A stretch of DNA of 64,000 bases from an uncultured Clostridia bacterium (GTDB lineage Bacteria; Bacillota; Clostridia; Christensenellales; UBA1242): NCBI GenBank assembly GCA_944381185.1, contig CALWKE010000001.1:310001-374000 (forward strand). Reading direction: 5' to 3'. The notes beneath the pieces are model-generated. The model was not told the DNA's origin and did not search any database. It worked only from the letters and a program-made list of their open reading frames with translations. Shown here piece by piece: positions 25,313 through 33,360 of the stretch (positions are counted from its first letter, which is position 1; every line of letters begins with the position of its first letter). The position numbers were made by a program, and so were the translations under genes.

Positions 25313-26293
25313 TTAATTTTTAACATGTTCATTAAAAAAATTTTTATTTAACAAGTGCTTTGCAATCAAAACCGCATTAAAACTTGCACCACGGCGAAGA
25401 TTATCTGCAAGCACAAAAAACGCAATCTCCCTTTTGCCGAACTGCCGCATTCTAAACACAAAAGTATCGTTGCTGCTAGCTAAATCTGTTGGCAAAACAA
25501 TTTCATCACTATAAAAAATATTTTTGCCACTTATAGCGCCTTTAATTTCATCAGCCAAAACATCTTCTTCAAACTCAACAAAAACACTTTCTAAATGACA
25601 ATTTGTTATAGGAACGCGAACAGTGCTTGCACATAAATTTATTTCTTCCCCCAAAATTTTGCTGGTTTCAAACATAATCTTATCTTCTTCTGTGCAAAAC
25701 CCACTATCTAATTTTTTACCTATATAAGAGATTAAGTTATTGCTAATCCCCTCTTCTAAAATCAATTTGGTCTTGTTTTTTAAATCAAAAAGTGCTTCTT
25801 TGCCCGCACCGCTAACAGACTGATAAGTGCTAACTACCACCCTTTTTATTTTAGCAACCTTTTTTATGCAAGAAAGTGCAAGCACAAGTTCAATGGTTGA
25901 ACAATTTGGATTTGCAATTATTTTTGTTTTTTCATTTATCAAATTTATATTTATTTCTGGAACAACAAGCGGAACAAAATTTTCTCTTCTAAAAGCATTA
26001 GAGTTATCTATAACAAACGCCCCTGCATTTGAAAAATAATTTGCCCATTTTTTGCTTATTTCATCGCCAGCCAAAAAGAATGCTAAATCAAATTTTTTAA
26101 AATTAATCTTTTCATTTAAAAAATTAATTCGATATTCTTTGCCCGCATAAATCATAATTTTGCCTGTCGATTTTTCAGACCCAAACATTGTGATTTCAAA
26201 ATTATCAAGTAAATTCTCTTCAATTAGCACCTTTAAAAGAGTTTCTCCAACAAGCCCCGTCGCACCAATAATTGCAAGATGATATTTCTTCAT
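25313..26293 (-). CDS. asd: Aspartate-semialdehyde dehydrogenase
   Basis: Asd reduces aspartyl phosphate to aspartate semialdehyde, the branch point to lysine/diaminopimelate, threonine and methionine. The 326-residue protein has the N-terminal IIGATGLVGETLLKVL nucleotide-binding segment, the catalytic cysteine in ANPNCSTIE, TYQSVSGAG, and the C-terminal LRRGASFNAVLIA segment with its conserved Arg. The start at 26293 follows AGGGGGA; a longer frame to 26359 has no ribosome-binding site. It is transcribed divergently from a short aspartokinase gene, so the two steps of the pathway share one 76-bp control region. Confidence 0.92.
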   Translation of the reverse strand: MKKYHLAIIGATGLVGETLLKVLIEENLLDNFEITMFGSEKSTGKIMIYAGKEYRINFLNEKINFKKFDLAFFLAGDEISKKWANYFSNAGAFVIDNSNAFRRENFVPLVVPEININLINEKTKIIANPNCSTIELVLALSCIKKVAKIKRVVVSTYQSVSGAGKEALFDLKNKTKLILEEGISNNLISYIGKKLDSGFCTEEDKIMFETSKILGEEINLCASTVRVPITNCHLESVFVEFEEDVLADEIKGAISGKNIFYSDEIVLPTDLASSNDTFVFRMRQFGKREIAFFVLADNLRRGASFNAVLIAKHLLNKNFFNEHVKN

Positions 26294-26369
26294 ATTTTCC
26301 CCCTGTTTTATATTATTAAAAAAATTGAAAATGAGTAACAGATAAAAATAATATTCCATAAAATAAATT

Positions 26370-27326
26370 ATGAGAATATTAAAATTTGGTGGAAAAAGCG
26401 TAGCAACTATTGAAAAAATGCAAAAAATAGCAAAATTTATTAAAAAAATATATAAAAATGATAAAAAAATAATAATTGTTATCAGTGCTATGGGAAGCAG
26501 AACAGATGAATTAACCCGTCTTGCAAATGAATTTGGAAGTGAAAATCTTTCAAAAAGAGAACTTGCAAAATTGCTTTCAGTTGGTGAAACAGAATCTTCT
26601 TCACTTTTTTCAATATTATTAAATAGTTTTAATATTCCTGCTAAAAGTTTTTCAGCTAACGAACTTGAAATTTTAACTTATGGCGACTACACAAACGCAC
26701 GAATTGCCTACATAAATAAAACAAAACTTGAAAATGAACTTCAAAAAAACACCGTTTGTGTGATTGCTGGTTTTCAAGGAATAAATAGTAGTGGCGAAAT
26801 AACAACGCTCGGCAGAGGTGGTTCAGACACCACTGCCGCTGCAATTGGTGCAATTTTTGAACATGACATTGAGATTTATTCTGACTTTGATGGAATTTTT
26901 GCAGGCGACCCACGAGAACTTGACTATAAAAAATTAAAACTGGCAAATTATGAACAAATAAAAAACATGGCGAAAAATGGTGCAAAGGTTCTTGATGAAA
27001 GAGCAGTCAGTCTTTCAAAAGATTATGGCATAAAAATATTTTCAAAAAATTCAAGTTCGCCAACTAAAACTGGCTCGCTTGTTTGCCCTATTGAAAGTGA
27101 TGTTATTTCAATTTCAACAATAAATCATTTGTCAAAAATTTCAATAATTTTTTCAAATAAAAATAAATTTAATTTTATTATAAAAAATGTATTAAATTCA
27201 TTAAAAGATGTAAATTTTTACAATTTTGAAATAAATAATAATGAAATTTCTTTTTTGGTTTTAACCGCAAATAAAATTCAAATTGAGAGTGTTTTAGCAA
27301 AAAAATTAAATTTGCTAAAAAAATAA
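26370..27326 (+). CDS. Aspartate kinase, short form lacking most of the ACT region
   Basis: This enzyme phosphorylates aspartate, the first step to lysine/DAP and threonine. The amino acid kinase domain is recognisable: LKFGGKSV (usually KFGGTSV), VISAMGSRTDELT, SVGETESSSLFS, GFQGINSSGEITTLGRGGSDTTAAAIG and DFDGIFAGDPR. At 318 residues it is ~80-90 shorter than usual. Only one weak domain-like stretch (residues ~235-315) replaces the two ACT domains that bind inhibitory lysine or threonine. It is likely an active, feedback-altered or feedback-free enzyme. It has no Shine-Dalgarno; TAAAAT ends 5 nt before the ATG. Confidence 0.85.
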   Translation: MRILKFGGKSVATIEKMQKIAKFIKKIYKNDKKIIIVISAMGSRTDELTRLANEFGSENLSKRELAKLLSVGETESSSLFSILLNSFNIPAKSFSANELEILTYGDYTNARIAYINKTKLENELQKNTVCVIAGFQGINSSGEITTLGRGGSDTTAAAIGAIFEHDIEIYSDFDGIFAGDPRELDYKKLKLANYEQIKNMAKNGAKVLDERAVSLSKDYGIKIFSKNSSSPTKTGSLVCPIESDVISISTINHLSKISIIFSNKNKFNFIIKNVLNSLKDVNFYNFEINNNEISFLVLTANKIQIESVLAKKLNLLKK

Positions 27327-27350
27327 ATTTAATTTTTTTTATAAAAATAC

Positions 27351-27380
27351 TTGACAGTTGAGTTGTTATTCAACTATTAT
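27351..27380 (+). promoter_or_regulatory. Promoter of the cadC-cadA operon
   Basis: TTGACA (27351-27356) and TATTAT (27375-27380), spaced by 18 nt, overlap the first ArsR-type operator. Confidence 0.65.
27356..27375 (+). promoter_or_regulatory. ArsR/SmtB-type operator 1
   Basis: AGTTGA, 8 nt and TCAACT form an inverted repeat lying between and over the -35 and -10 boxes. Confidence 0.6.
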
Positions 27381-27388
27381 ATGTGCTG

Positions 27389-27412
27389 ATAGTTGAATGT
27401 TTACTCAACTAT
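27389..27412 (+). promoter_or_regulatory. ArsR/SmtB-type operator 2
   Basis: ATAGTTGA, 8 nt and TCAACTAT form a perfect 8-8-8 inverted repeat just downstream of the -10 box. It has the same core and spacing as operator 1, and the centres are 35 bp apart. Confidence 0.65.
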
Positions 27413-27444
27413 AACATAAAATTTATAAAAGGAAGAATATATAT

Positions 27445-27804
27445 ATGACAAAAAATGAATTTTATTGCGATTGCTCAATCATTCATGATGATGTTGTAAA
27501 TTTCACAAAAAGCAAAATGCTAAATAATGACGAATTTAAAAAAGTTTCTGAATTTTTAAAAACTCTTGGTGATTTCACAAGAGTTAAAATTTGCTGGGCA
27601 CTGTTAAACCATGAAATGTGTGTTTGTGATATTGCAAATCTTTTATCTATGACAAAATCTGCTATTTCGCATCAACTTCGTGAGCTTCGTCTTCAAAACC
27701 TTGTTAAATGCAGAAAAGAAGGCAAAACAGTTTATTATTCACTTGCCGATGAACATGTTTCAAGCACAATAAAAAATGTTCTTGAACATGTTAGGGAGAA
27801 ATAG
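27445..27804 (+). CDS. cadC: CadC-like ArsR/SmtB family metal-sensing repressor
   Basis: The 119-residue winged-helix repressor has the CadC metal site. Cysteines are at 8 and 10 in the N-terminal arm (FYCDC) and at 59 and 61 in the EMCVCDIANLL helix, as in the Cd/Pb/Zn-sensing CadC of staphylococci (Cys 7, 11, 58, 60). The recognition helix region is SMTKSAISHQLRELR and the wing KEGKTVYYSL. It should repress its own operon and come off DNA when Cd, Pb or Zn binds. Two matching inverted repeats overlap the promoter. The stop is 1 nt from the ATG of the metal ATPase gene. Confidence 0.88.
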   Translation: MTKNEFYCDCSIIHDDVVNFTKSKMLNNDEFKKVSEFLKTLGDFTRVKICWALLNHEMCVCDIANLLSMTKSAISHQLRELRLQNLVKCRKEGKTVYYSLADEHVSSTIKNVLEHVREK

Positions 27805-27805
27805 T

Positions 27806-29650
27806 ATGGAAAAAGAAGAAAAAATCATGATTTCAAGACTTGCAGTTTCTGCCCTTTTGTTTGCCTTGTCATTCTTTGCCTTTTGGGGCAACCTTGGCAA
27901 ACTTATTGTTTCAATTTTAGCATATCTTGTGATTGGCTATGATATTATTTTTAAATCAATAATTGGAATTTTTAAAGGTAAGGTTTTTGATGAAAAATTT
28001 TTGATGATGATTGCATCAATTGGTGCATTTATCTTGGGCGAATACCATGAAGCCGTTGCCGTTATGCTCTTTTATCAACTTGGTGAATTTTTGCAAGACC
28101 TTGCAACTGAAAATAGCAAAAAATCAATAACAAAACTTTTAAACCTTAAACCTGAATTTGCGAATGTTTTAGTTGATGGTGAAATAAAAAAGATTTCACC
28201 TGAAAAAGTTAATGTTGGCGACATAATTGTTGTTAATGCAGGTGAAAAAATTTCACTGGACGGAGTTGTTGTTAAAGGAAGTTCAACCTTAAACACCCAA
28301 GCATTAACTGGCGAAAGTTTGCCAAGAGAAGTTAAAGAAAATGACAGTGTTTATAGTGGTTCAATCAACCTTTCTGCAACAATAGAAATTAAGGTTTCAT
28401 GCAAATATAGTGAATCAAAAATCGCAAAAATTATTGAACTTGTTGAAAATTCTGATAAAAATAAGGCAAAATCAGAAAAATTTATTACAAAATTTGCAAA
28501 AATTTATACACCAGTTGTTGTTGGGCTTGCTGTTTTGCTCGCCGTTATTCCTTCACTTATCACAGGAAATTGGACAACTTGGATAAACCGAGCACTTTTG
28601 TTTTTAGTGGTTTCTTGCCCATGTGCACTTGTTATTTCAATTCCACTTTCATACTTTGCAGGAATTGGTGGAGCGTCAAGAAATGGCATTTTAATAAAAG
28701 GTTCAAACTATATTGAAATATTATCAAAAGTCAATGCAGTTGCCTTTGATAAAACGGGAACATTAACACAAGGTTCATTTGAAGTTGTTAATGTTAATGC
28801 AGTTAACTGCGATGCTGATGAACTTATTAAATTATGTGCCTTTGCAGAAGCAGAATCGAATCACCCTATTGCACTTTCAATAAAAAATAAATATGGCAAA
28901 AAAATATTAAAAAAAGATATTATTAGTTCAACAACGCTATCTGGTTTTGGCGTTAAAACAGAAACTTCTTTTGGAACAATCTATGCTGGAAATAAAAAGC
29001 TTATTGAAAATTTGGGGATTCAGGTTGAAGAAACACCATCAGTTGGAACGGTTGTTTACGTTGCAAAAAATAATAAATTTATGGGTAGCATTGTCATTGA
29101 AGACATTGCTAAAGAAAATGCAAAACTAGCAGTTCAAAAATTAAAATCTGTTGGAATAAATAATCAAATTATGCTCACTGGTGACAAGAGCGATGTTGCT
29201 GAAAAATTTGCAAATGAGCTTGGACTTTCTGATTATAAAAGTGAACTTTTACCTGAAGATAAATTTAAAGAAATTAATGAACTAAAATCTAAAAATAATA
29301 TCGTTGCATTTGTTGGAGATGGAATCAACGACGCACCCGCCTTTAAATCTGCCGATGTTGGAATTGCCATGGGTGCACTAGGAAGCGATGTTGCAATTGA
29401 ATCTGCCGATGTTGTTTTAATGGACGACAACCCTGAAAAGATTGCTGATAGCATTTTAATTTCAATAAAAACTCAAAAAATTGTTTACGAAAATATTGTA
29501 TTTTCAATCTCATTTAAAGTATTGATGCTAGTTTTGGGGGCACTTGGATTTGCTTCAATGTGGCTTGCAGTGTTTGCCGATGTTGGCGTTTCACTGATAG
29601 CTGTTGCAAACGCACTTCGTGCAATAAAACTCAAAAATAAAACAAAATAA
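27806..29650 (+). CDS. cadA: Zn/Cd/Pb-exporting P1B-type ATPase without N-terminal metal-binding domain
   Basis: The 614-residue pump has the CPC motif (C271-P-C273), DKTGT with Asp315, TGES, and an HP motif (SNHPIA). In the last helix it has the conserved Asp of the P1B-2 (Zn/Cd/Pb) group (LWLAVFADVGVSLIAVANALR). It lacks the heavy-metal-associated domain usual at the N-terminus of CadA/ZntA and starts almost directly with membrane helices. The ATG at 27806 follows an AGGGAGA site. It is expressed with the CadC-like repressor and ends at a terminator shared with the copper operon. Confidence 0.9.
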   Translation: MEKEEKIMISRLAVSALLFALSFFAFWGNLGKLIVSILAYLVIGYDIIFKSIIGIFKGKVFDEKFLMMIASIGAFILGEYHEAVAVMLFYQLGEFLQDLATENSKKSITKLLNLKPEFANVLVDGEIKKISPEKVNVGDIIVVNAGEKISLDGVVVKGSSTLNTQALTGESLPREVKENDSVYSGSINLSATIEIKVSCKYSESKIAKIIELVENSDKNKAKSEKFITKFAKIYTPVVVGLAVLLAVIPSLITGNWTTWINRALLFLVVSCPCALVISIPLSYFAGIGGASRNGILIKGSNYIEILSKVNAVAFDKTGTLTQGSFEVVNVNAVNCDADELIKLCAFAEAESNHPIALSIKNKYGKKILKKDIISSTTLSGFGVKTETSFGTIYAGNKKLIENLGIQVEETPSVGTVVYVAKNNKFMGSIVIEDIAKENAKLAVQKLKSVGINNQIMLTGDKSDVAEKFANELGLSDYKSELLPEDKFKEINELKSKNNIVAFVGDGINDAPAFKSADVGIAMGALGSDVAIESADVVLMDDNPEKIADSILISIKTQKIVYENIVFSISFKVLMLVLGALGFASMWLAVFADVGVSLIAVANALRAIKLKNKTK

Positions 29651-29658
29651 ATCAAAAG

Positions 29659-29688
29659 TAAAAACCACCAAATTGGTGGTTTTTTTAT
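29659..29688. terminator. Bidirectional terminator between the Zn/Cd and Cu operons
   Basis: ACCACCAA and TTGGTGGT arms with A- and T-runs on both sides serve the two convergent metal operons. Confidence 0.85.
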
Positions 29689-29717
29689 TTTTCTAAAATC
29701 ATTATTTTGAAATTTAC

Positions 29718-29945
29718 TTAATTTTCATCAATGTTTTCACGAATGCGAAGAACTCTATACCCTGCATCTTCAACCGCTTTGGTTAAGGCTTCGTTAGAAA
29801 GTTTTTTCTTGCTTAAAATTTCAACTTCTCCCGAATTCATGTCTATGCTAACACTTGTCACACCCTTAACTTTTTTTATTGCGTCTGTAACGTGTTCTTC
29901 ACATTTAACGCACATCATTCCACCAACTTGCATAATAGTCTTCAT
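29718..29945 (-). CDS. Internal start: putative free CopZ-like copper chaperone encoded inside copA
   Basis: Within the copA frame an ATG at 29945 is preceded by a perfect AAGGAGG (29954-29960) at 8 nt, the best ribosome-binding site in the locus. Initiation there would give a 75-residue protein that is exactly one heavy-metal-associated domain, with the metal motif GGMMCVKC and the length of a stand-alone CopZ. It is in frame with copA, whose reading frame runs straight through the site. I infer that a former copA-copZ gene pair fused by loss of the copA stop while the copZ start signal survived. Production of the short protein is a prediction. Confidence 0.5.
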   Translation of the reverse strand: MKTIMQVGGMMCVKCEEHVTDAIKKVKGVTSVSIDMNSGEVEILSKKKLSNEALTKAVEDAGYRVLRIRENIDEN

Positions 29946-32360
29946 GATTAATTCCTCCTTAAAATTATTATTTTCATTATTTTTTAAATTAATTTGATTA
30001 TTTTTATCTAATTTTTCATATTTTTTGTCTAACTTTTGCAGTTTTTTGTTTGGATTAAACCACATGAGTCTTAACGAATTTAAAACAACAAACACCGAAC
30101 TAAAACTCATTGCAAGTGACGCAATCATTGGGCTGAGCCCCACATGGAGCACTGGAACCAGCACACCCATTGCAATTGGAATGCTGACCATATTGTAAAT
30201 AAAAGCCCAAAACAAATTCATTTTTATGTTGCTCATCACTGCCCTGCTGACTAATACTGATTTTACCACTCCGATAATTGAATTATCTGCCAAAACAACA
30301 TCGGCAGAATCAATTGCAATATCTGTTCCTGAACTAACGGCAATGCCAACATCGGCACGGGTTAATGCTGGTGAGTCATTAATGCCATCGCCAACCATAA
30401 CAGTTATTTCGTTTTGTTTTTGATAACTTTCAACAACCTTATCTTTTTCAGCAGGCATTACATTTGAAACAACTTCACTAATTCCAACACTATTTGCAAT
30501 AACTTTTGCCGTTTCTTCATTATCACCCGTTAACATAACAACTTTGATGCCTAATTTCTTTAAATATGAAATTGCTTTTTTGCTGTCTTCTCGAACAGTA
30601 TCCGCAACAGCAACCACACACAAAACCTCTTTTTCAGTAAAACAAATTGTTGCAGTTTTTCCCTGTTCATTTAATTTGTTCAATTTTTCTTTCAATTTTT
30701 TTTCATTTTTAATTGTTTTTAATTCTTCTTTTAAAAATTTTATATTTCCAACATAATATATTTTTTTATTTATTTCACCCTGAATACCCCTGCCTGAAAC
30801 TTCTTCAAACTTATCAACTTTTAATTCTTCATTTTTATCAAAATTCAAACTCTCACAAATTGCATAGGCTATTGGGTGTCTGCTTTGCTTTTCAAGTGAA
30901 AACAAAATCTTTTTTAATTTTTCTTCTTCAAAATCATTAGATAAAATTTCAAAATCTGTAACTTCAGGCGTTCCATTTGTTATTGTTCCCGTTTTATCAA
31001 ATATAACAATTGACGCCTTGCCCAAAAGTTCAAGTTTTTCTGCAGATTTAATTAATATGCCAAGGTTTGTTGCTCTGCCCGTTCCAACCATAATTGCAAC
31101 AGGTGTGGCAAGTCCAAGTGCACAAGGGCAAGAAATTACCAAAACGGAAATTGCGTTTGAAAGTGCATTCTCAAAATTTTGGTCAATGCACATCCAAACA
31201 ATAAATGTTAAAATTGCAAGACCAATGACTATTGGAACAAACACTCCACTAACTTTATCAGCAATCTTTGCAATTGGTGCCTTTGAATTGCCCGCCTCAT
31301 CAACAAGTCTGATTATTTCAGCAATAGTGGTATCTTTGCCCACCTTTGTTGCCTTAAACTTAAATGAACCATTCACGCAAACGGTGGCAGAAATCACATT
31401 TGCACCAACAATCTTTTTAACTGGCACTGATTCGCCCGTTATTGATGCCTGATTAACAAGCCCTTCACCTTCAACAATTTCACCGTCAACAGCAATCATA
31501 TCACCTGAACGAACAACAATAATATCGCCAACTTGAACTTCTTTTGCTAGAATTTCTGTTTCTTTGCCATTTCTAATCACTATTGCCGTTTTTGGCGACA
31601 GATTTATAAGTTTTTCAAGTGCACTTGAAGTTTTGAGTTTTGACTTTGATTCAAAAAACTTACCCAGTGTGACAAGTGTTAAAATTGTTGCAGCCGACTC
31701 AAAGTAAAGTGAGTGCATAAGGTGTTCAACAACTTCAAAATTTCCATGTCCAAGGTTAAATGCCATTGCAAAAACAACAACCAAACCATAAAGATATGCC
31801 GAACCTGAACCAATTGCAACAAGCGAATCCATGTTTGGAGCTTTATGCACAAGTGCTTTGAACCCCGAAACAAAGAATTTTTTGTTAATAATCAAGACCG
31901 CAGTTGTTAAAACCACTTGAGCAAGTGCAAAAACAACAGCATTTTCACTTCCTTCAAAAAACCAAAAAGTTGGAAACCCAATCATTGGACCCATTGCAAT
32001 ATAGAGAAGTGGAATAAGCAAGATTATTGAAAATATCAATCTGTTCCTTAAAATTTTCAAGTCATTTTTTTGACGCTGTTGAATATTTTTCCAACGACCA
32101 ACAAACTCATCGTCGTCACTATCGTTATTAGTTGTAGACTTGTTTTCTTTTACAACGGACGCACCATAGCCAATTTTTTTTACGGCGTTTTCAATCTTTT
32201 TTATGCTAGATTTCTTTTCATCAAACTCAACCTGCATGCTTCCCGATAAAAGATTGACATCAACTTGCAACACGCCATCAAGTTTTTGCACCGCCTTTGT
32301 GACATTAGCCTGACAGGCAGCACAGGTCATGCCTGTCACATCAAACTTTTCACTAACCAT
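29718..32360 (-). CDS. copA: Cu+-exporting P1B-type ATPase CopA fused to a C-terminal CopZ-like domain
   Basis: The 880-residue protein starts with one heavy-metal-associated domain (GMTCAAC, Cys13 and Cys16), followed by the pump core. CPC is at 411-413 with Asp455 in DKTGT. The Cu+ signatures are present: YN in the seventh helix (YNMVSIPIAMG) and MxxSS in the eighth (MSFSSVFVVLNSLRL). After a ~35-residue Lys/Asn-rich linker comes a second metal domain at the C-terminus (from Met806; Cys817 and Cys820). A C-terminal metal domain is unusual for CopA. It lies 7 nt downstream of csoR and is repressed with it. Confidence 0.9.
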   Translation of the reverse strand: MVSEKFDVTGMTCAACQANVTKAVQKLDGVLQVDVNLLSGSMQVEFDEKKSSIKKIENAVKKIGYGASVVKENKSTTNNDSDDDEFVGRWKNIQQRQKNDLKILRNRLIFSIILLIPLLYIAMGPMIGFPTFWFFEGSENAVVFALAQVVLTTAVLIINKKFFVSGFKALVHKAPNMDSLVAIGSGSAYLYGLVVVFAMAFNLGHGNFEVVEHLMHSLYFESAATILTLVTLGKFFESKSKLKTSSALEKLINLSPKTAIVIRNGKETEILAKEVQVGDIIVVRSGDMIAVDGEIVEGEGLVNQASITGESVPVKKIVGANVISATVCVNGSFKFKATKVGKDTTIAEIIRLVDEAGNSKAPIAKIADKVSGVFVPIVIGLAILTFIVWMCIDQNFENALSNAISVLVISCPCALGLATPVAIMVGTGRATNLGILIKSAEKLELLGKASIVIFDKTGTITNGTPEVTDFEILSNDFEEEKLKKILFSLEKQSRHPIAYAICESLNFDKNEELKVDKFEEVSGRGIQGEINKKIYYVGNIKFLKEELKTIKNEKKLKEKLNKLNEQGKTATICFTEKEVLCVVAVADTVREDSKKAISYLKKLGIKVVMLTGDNEETAKVIANSVGISEVVSNVMPAEKDKVVESYQKQNEITVMVGDGINDSPALTRADVGIAVSSGTDIAIDSADVVLADNSIIGVVKSVLVSRAVMSNIKMNLFWAFIYNMVSIPIAMGVLVPVLHVGLSPMIASLAMSFSSVFVVLNSLRLMWFNPNKKLQKLDKKYEKLDKNNQINLKNNENNNFKEELIMKTIMQVGGMMCVKCEEHVTDAIKKVKGVTSVSIDMNSGEVEILSKKKLSNEALTKAVEDAGYRVLRIRENIDEN

Positions 32361-32367
32361 ATTTCAC

Positions 32368-32670
32368 CTAAATCTTTTTTATAACATCAATCGTTTCATT
32401 AATTATAGACAAATTATCATTTTTAATTTCTTCTGCCACACAAGTTGAAAGATGCTCTTTGAGTATTTCATAACTAACCGCTTCAACAGCTTTTTTTATT
32501 GCTGATGTTTGAATTAAAACATCGCCACAATATCTGCCCTCATCAAGCATTTTTTTCACACCTTCAATCTGCCCTTGAATTCGACTTAATCTGTTTTTCA
32601 GTTTAGAAACATCTTCTTTTGTTCGTGGAGTTTTCTTGTATTTAACTTTATCTTCACAACAATTTTCCAT
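32368..32670 (-). CDS. csoR: CsoR family copper-sensing repressor
   Basis: The 100-residue four-helix repressor carries the Cu+ ligand set C48 (YCGDVL), H73 and C77 (HLSTCV) that defines CsoR, plus the conserved KNRLSRIQGQIEGVKKML helix. The N-terminal MENCCE adds two cysteines. It should repress the csoR-copA operon until Cu+ binds. A perfect GC-rich CsoR operator lies ~13 bp upstream of its ATG. It is first in the operon with copA. Confidence 0.9.
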   Translation of the reverse strand: MENCCEDKVKYKKTPRTKEDVSKLKNRLSRIQGQIEGVKKMLDEGRYCGDVLIQTSAIKKAVEAVSYEILKEHLSTCVAEEIKNDNLSIINETIDVIKKI

Positions 32671-32682
32671 AATAACCTCATA

Positions 32683-32696
32683 TACCCCTATGGGTA
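32683..32696 (-). promoter_or_regulatory. CsoR operator
   Basis: TACCCCTATGGGTA, extended by one A/T pair on each side, matches the established CsoR operator consensus of pseudopalindromic TACC/GGTA runs. It lies just downstream of the -10 box. Confidence 0.85.
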
Positions 32697-32701
32697 TTTA
32701 T

Positions 32702-32731
32702 ATAATATTCTATTTCTGTTAAATCTGTCAA
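32702..32731 (-). promoter_or_regulatory. Promoter of csoR-copA
   Basis: On the minus strand TTGACA (32726-32731) and TATTAT (32702-32707) are separated by 18 nt, with the CsoR operator immediately downstream. Confidence 0.7.
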
Positions 32732-32847
32732 TAAATTTTTGCAAGTTTTTAATAATTTAGAATAAAATTACAATATTTATTGATATTTTCAACAAAAATT
32801 CATAAAACTTGCATTTTTGAAAGACAATATGTTTAAGGAGTTTTATA

Positions 32848-33318
32848 ATGGTATTAAAATTAATTCTATGCTGTTATATGGCAATTTGTGGAGGATATTT
32901 TAAAATGGAAAATGTTAAAGATTGTTTTAATAGTGCCACGCAAATAAAATATATTTGTGATGGCGAAACCTACACCTATCAAAAGGGTGATGATAAATAT
33001 GAAATTATTTTAAGTTCTCTTGAAAAAATTATGGATGGTGGCTATCAAATGCCCGCCTTTGCTGTTAGCATTGACAAACTCACAAGAGAAGAACTTAAAA
33101 GCGGAAATTGGATTGAGTTTGAATTTGATAGCAAAACATTAGAGTGCAACAACATGCCCTTTGAAGCACTTTTAATTAAAGTTCAAAGTGAATATCATGG
33201 TTTTAATATAATTAGAAAATTCAACGGAAAATATGAAGGCCGATGTTTTTACTTTAATCTTAACGGTGATATGAGCCAACTTTTTGACACCTTAAAATCA
33301 TTGCCAACAAAAAATTAA
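32848..33318 (+). CDS. Hypothetical protein
   Basis: The 156-residue protein has a short hydrophobic N-terminus (LKLILCCYMAICGGYF) and then a soluble alpha/beta-looking body with IKYICDGETYTYQ, MPAFAVSIDKLTREEL, WIEFEFDSKTLECNNMPFE and FNIIRKFNGKYEGRCFYFN. It could start at the second ATG (32908) without the hydrophobic stretch; the first ATG has an AAGGAG site and is preferred. I do not recognise the family. The next gene, on the same strand 42 nt on, has its own promoter. Confidence 0.55.
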   Translation: MVLKLILCCYMAICGGYFKMENVKDCFNSATQIKYICDGETYTYQKGDDKYEIILSSLEKIMDGGYQMPAFAVSIDKLTREELKSGNWIEFEFDSKTLECNNMPFEALLIKVQSEYHGFNIIRKFNGKYEGRCFYFNLNGDMSQLFDTLKSLPTKN

Positions 33319-33325
33319 TTTGGTA

Positions 33326-33354
33326 TTGAATTAATTAAATTTATATGCTAAATT
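33326..33354 (+). promoter_or_regulatory. Promoter placing transcription start at the ATG of the 261-aa gene (leaderless)
   Basis: TTGAAT (33326-33331), a 17-nt spacer and TAAATT (33349-33354) are followed by 6 nt and the ATG at 33361. No Shine-Dalgarno is present. Confidence 0.5.
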
Positions 33355-33360
33355 ATTGCT

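Noticed and set aside
27776..27805. Longer metal ATPase start overlapping the cadC-like gene
   Set aside because: The ATG at 27806 has a proper AGGGAGA site; the earlier start at 27776 lies within the regulator gene and has none.
31018..31452. 144-codon open frame antisense to copA
   Set aside because: It is a reverse-strand shadow of the copA transmembrane region with low-complexity Ala/Thr/Ser content and no start signal.
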